A stretch of 7,953 nt of DNA. It comes from an uncultured Oscillospiraceae bacterium. Lineage in GTDB: Bacteria; Bacillota; Clostridia; Oscillospirales; Acutalibacteraceae. Below the pieces are notes generated by a model that had not been told where the DNA came from, did no database searches, and saw only the letters and a program-made list of their open reading frames with translations. The stretch spans positions 1 to 7,953 of the forward strand of contig UQNI01000069.1 of the NCBI GenBank assembly GCA_900542375.1, read 5' to 3'. Each line of letters opens with the position of its first letter. The stretch's first letter is position 1. Positions 5,115-7,953 of this stretch are shown here, piece by piece. The position numbers were made by a program, and so were the translations under genes.

Positions 5115-7953
5115 ATGAAGAAATATTTGAAAGGCAAAAATGTACTAGCGGCAATACTATGTGCAACTTTGATGTTAGGTATTGTCCCATTTACTGTATT
5201 TGCTGCGAACACAGATGAGAATCTTTATACAAAAAATCAAATATCAACATCGGTTCAATACCTAAATCAGGAACGTACACAGGCCGAAATTACATATAGT
5301 GTACCAATAGAGCCACAGGACCCTGTGAATGTAATTTTTTTGGTGGATGCATCTAAAACCGGTGAGAATTCTAAAAATGAAGTTGTTGAACTGATTATGG
5401 GTCATGGTGACGGCGTTGATTTAATGTATAAATACGGTACAAAAAATAATGTCAATATCATTTCCTATGCAAGTGATGTTCAAGAAACCGGTTTCATCAA
5501 CTCAAAGGAAGAATTACAAAAGTATTCCAGCATTGAAACAATGTCAGGAGAAGCAAACGAAGCGGTTGCACTTGAAAAGGCTGCTTCAGCAGTGCAGCAG
5601 GCACATGAAATGAATGGAAATCCTACAGTAGTTGTATGGGCATTGGGAAGCAGTTTTAACAAAGAAGCTGAAGTGGACGAACAATTAAAGGCATTGAACC
5701 AAGTATTGAGTGAAAATGATGCGTTTATCACTTATCAAATGACGGATACTCCAAGTGCTACTCTCCAAAATTATGCAACAAAGTTTATTCCTGCAGGAGA
5801 AACAGATGAAATTTCGGCAGCATATGCTTATACAACGGGAAGCGATTATGAGTGGGGTATGCTGAATGACCTTGAAGCCATTGTTCATGACCATTATCAA
5901 AATGCTGACTTTACATTAAATTTGGCGGATGGCCAAACAATGATTACAAGTATTGATGAAGTAAATGCGAAAGCATTAATTTTAGGGCAGCGTTGGACAG
6001 GTTATGTTGCGGCTGAGATAACTGAGAATGGAAAAGGCGTTCAAGTACATATGGACAAATTATGTAGCGGAGATACGTTATTAATTACTGCAAAAGTAAC
6101 GTTAGACCCAAATACAGCAGGTCCTGAAACAGTATTCGAGGGACAAGATATTTTGCTTAAAAACAGTATGTATGCTGGGTTGTTTGACGAAAAGACAAAT
6201 GATATCACACTTCACTTTCCGGCGGTAGAATTAAACAAAGGAGAGCGAATGATTACTTATCGTTTGGGAGATGATGGAACAGTATCCGGAAGTGCGCCGG
6301 GAATACAAACAGCGGCTTCGGGCGAACCTGTTACCATTGCTTCCGCAGATGGAATCAGTAAAACAGGCTATACCTTTGGTGGCTGGATTGTTGCAGAGGG
6401 AGAGCATGTAGGAGAGCGTTATGCAGCCAACGAAGCAATTGCCATGCCGGATTATGATTTAGTACTGGAACCTGCGTGGGGATATGTTGGTGTTGAAGTG
6501 GAAGTAGGCCAGGCAGTTGCCCCTGTCACTCAAAATCAAATTATGGAGATACCGGGTCAAATGCAGGCGTTGGATTTTAGCCAAATATTTGTAAATGACA
6601 CTAAAATCGGTAATACAGTACATACCATTACCTTTTTAGATGAATTGTTGGAGTATGTGGAAGACCCAACACCAACGGATTCAAATAAGGTGATTGTAAA
6701 GGGCAGATCTGAAATTGTATACGCACGTAATATAGGTGCTCCAGGAAACAGTGTAATTGCATATATTGTAGCGGATCATCAGAATGGTTATGATATGTAT
6801 ATCAGTGCGGAAGGCGGTGTAAAGGCTTCTTCCAGATGCTTAAGTTTATTTGCAGCATTTGACCCTGTTTCCCAAAAATATGTGCTGGATGGCTGGAACC
6901 AAAATTTACATACTGTAGATTTTAACAATCAATTTGATACATCTACTGCTACAGAATTGGGAATGCTATTTTACAATTGTACCAGTTTAAAAGAAGTGAA
7001 AGGCATTGAAAATCTAGATGTTTCCAATGTCACCGTACTACAAAGCCTATTTTATGGATGTTCCTCTTTAGTAAGTATGGATTTAAGCGCATGGGATACT
7101 TCCAGCGTAACCAATGCCAGCTATCTGTTTGCAAATTGTACCAGTTTGCAGGATGTACAGTTGCATTGGGATCAAACAGATACTCAAAATTTTATCACCA
7201 TACAAAATATGTTCCAAAAATGTGAAAGTCTGGTTTCAATGGAAGATTCCGGCGTGGAAGATTGGGTACTGCCAAATGTTACTGAGGCACGTTCTTTTTT
7301 CTGGCAATGTACAAATTTACAAACGGTTGATTTATCTAAATGGAATCCCCAAAACATTGTAAATCTACCATTTTTCTTTTTTGAGTGTCATAACCTCCAA
7401 AGTTTTAGTATGGAAGGTTGGAATGTTCCAACTTTAAAATCACTGCAGCAGGCTTTTACAAATTGCTATCAGTTAGAGGTCATTGATTTAAGCAGTTGGA
7501 GCAATATTAATTCTCTTGATGATTTATATGCCGCTTTCTCTAGTTGTTCTAATTTAAAAACTTTAAAAATTCCCAACATAAAATCAGGCTATAAAGATAT
7601 GTTTTTCTGGTGTACTTTTGACTATTTGGACAGTTTGCAGTACATGGATATTTCAGGATGGGTATTAGATGGTTCAAATTCAGTTAGCACCAGCGAGATA
7701 TGGGGAAACAGCTGGCCATCGGGTCAAGTAACCATTATTGCAGACAATTGGGAAGTAACTGCAGATGATATTTTGACAGATGCAGAAAATCTGAATTTAA
7801 TTTGGAATATAGGAACGAAGAGTTTCTCCGCTAATTATTGGAATTTAAATAATACAAGACAAGACCTATCTGCAGCAAGTGATTGGTTAATTTCGAATAT
7901 TACCGAACTAAAAGGCTGGAGCGGATTAAGCGGAGTAACAAGCATGGAAGGGA
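5115..7953 (+). CDS. Secreted surface protein: vWA-like domain, InlB-type repeat and BspA-like leucine-rich repeats (3' partial)
   Basis: The frame is open to the window edge, with 946 residues visible and the C terminus missing. Residues 1-30 are a signal peptide (charged MKKYLKGK, hydrophobic core, VFA cleavage). A von Willebrand A-like fold begins at 73-82 with the metal-site motif D78-A-S80-K-T82. The later acidic position, normally in a DG motif, reads WALG (175-178), so the metal site looks degenerate. Residues 379-455 match the Flg_new/InlB-B repeat (ITYRLGDDG...GYTFGGW...LVLEPAW). Residues 617-849 hold nine BspA-like repeats, and ELKGWSGLSGVTSMEG at the edge suggests more. Such proteins are adhesins in gut and oral bacteria; a C-terminal anchor such as LPxTG is expected but not visible. 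GGGAGGT at 5098-5104 fixes the start. Expression is probably controlled by the adjacent invertible promoter. Confidence 0.9.
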   Translation, partial: MKKYLKGKNVLAAILCATLMLGIVPFTVFAANTDENLYTKNQISTSVQYLNQERTQAEITYSVPIEPQDPVNVIFLVDASKTGENSKNEVVELIMGHGDGVDLMYKYGTKNNVNIISYASDVQETGFINSKEELQKYSSIETMSGEANEAVALEKAASAVQQAHEMNGNPTVVVWALGSSFNKEAEVDEQLKALNQVLSENDAFITYQMTDTPSATLQNYATKFIPAGETDEISAAYAYTTGSDYEWGMLNDLEAIVHDHYQNADFTLNLADGQTMITSIDEVNAKALILGQRWTGYVAAEITENGKGVQVHMDKLCSGDTLLITAKVTLDPNTAGPETVFEGQDILLKNSMYAGLFDEKTNDITLHFPAVELNKGERMITYRLGDDGTVSGSAPGIQTAASGEPVTIASADGISKTGYTFGGWIVAEGEHVGERYAANEAIAMPDYDLVLEPAWGYVGVEVEVGQAVAPVTQNQIMEIPGQMQALDFSQIFVNDTKIGNTVHTITFLDELLEYVEDPTPTDSNKVIVKGRSEIVYARNIGAPGNSVIAYIVADHQNGYDMYISAEGGVKASSRCLSLFAAFDPVSQKYVLDGWNQNLHTVDFNNQFDTSTATELGMLFYNCTSLKEVKGIENLDVSNVTVLQSLFYGCSSLVSMDLSAWDTSSVTNASYLFANCTSLQDVQLHWDQTDTQNFITIQNMFQKCESLVSMEDSGVEDWVLPNVTEARSFFWQCTNLQTVDLSKWNPQNIVNLPFFFFECHNLQSFSMEGWNVPTLKSLQQAFTNCYQLEVIDLSSWSNINSLDDLYAAFSSCSNLKTLKIPNIKSGYKDMFFWCTFDYLDSLQYMDISGWVLDGSNSVSTSEIWGNSWPSGQVTIIADNWEVTADDILTDAENLNLIWNIGTKSFSANYWNLNNTRQDLSAASDWLISNITELKGWSGLSGVTSMEG
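6963..7667 (+). repeat. Nine tandem BspA-like (DUF285-type) protein repeats
   Basis: This encodes repeats of 22-29 residues built on F-x2-C-x2-L (such as FYNCTSL, FYGCSSL, FANCTSL), mostly with a DLSxW-like strand before the next unit. The cysteines fall at residues 622, 649, 675, 703, 732, 758, 784, 811 and 833. The last unit is irregular (FFWCTFDYL). The DNA copies have diverged, so they are old protein repeats and not recent duplications. Confidence 0.8.

Noticed and set aside
5480..5900. Two minus-strand open frames opposite the surface protein gene
   Set aside because: They are shadows of a long plus-strand frame with a signal peptide and recognisable domains; no ribosome sites support them.

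Overview
The window looks like AT-rich DNA of a low-GC Gram-positive anaerobe, probably a Clostridia member (Lachnospiraceae-like). This rests on the 23S and 5S rRNA sequences, the Firmicutes-type ABC exporter pair, strong Shine-Dalgarno sites, and a Clostridia-type recombinase and surface protein. The exact taxon cannot be fixed from the window alone.

Layout. Bases 1-359 are the 3' end of a 23S rRNA gene, ending at an intrinsic terminator (447-477) with no 5S gene attached. Next come a small zinc-ribbon membrane protein (640-1143) with its own terminator, and a two-gene ABC exporter operon (ATPase 1215-1925, permease 1922-3517, ATGA overlap). A solitary 5S rRNA gene (3600-3717) follows, with its own near-consensus promoter (3553-3581) and terminator (3725-3760). 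The 5S gene is therefore separated from the 23S gene by about 3.2 kb and three protein genes.

The most interesting part is 3849-7953. A tyrosine recombinase gene (3849-4679) is followed 20 bases later by a perfect 24-bp inverted repeat (4703-4726 and 4918-4941). Each copy is a 10-bp-arm/6-bp-spacer dyad of the tyrosine-recombinase type. The repeats bound a ~190-bp segment carrying one good sigma-A promoter (TTGAAA-17-TATAGT), which faces left, away from the next gene. Beyond the right repeat lies a secreted surface protein gene (5115 to beyond the window end) with a signal peptide, a vWA-like domain, an InlB/Flg_new-type repeat and a run of cysteine-containing BspA-like leucine-rich repeats.

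The simplest reading is a phase-variable switch captured in the OFF orientation: inversion would turn the promoter toward the surface protein gene. Two details stand out. The recombinase has His (codon CAT) where the family has the first catalytic Arg, so it may be inactive or altered. The left repeat plus its flank also forms a terminator-like hairpin on the leftward strand, which would stop the OFF-state transcript before it enters the recombinase gene. The switch model is inference from sequence; neither inversion nor expression can be seen here.
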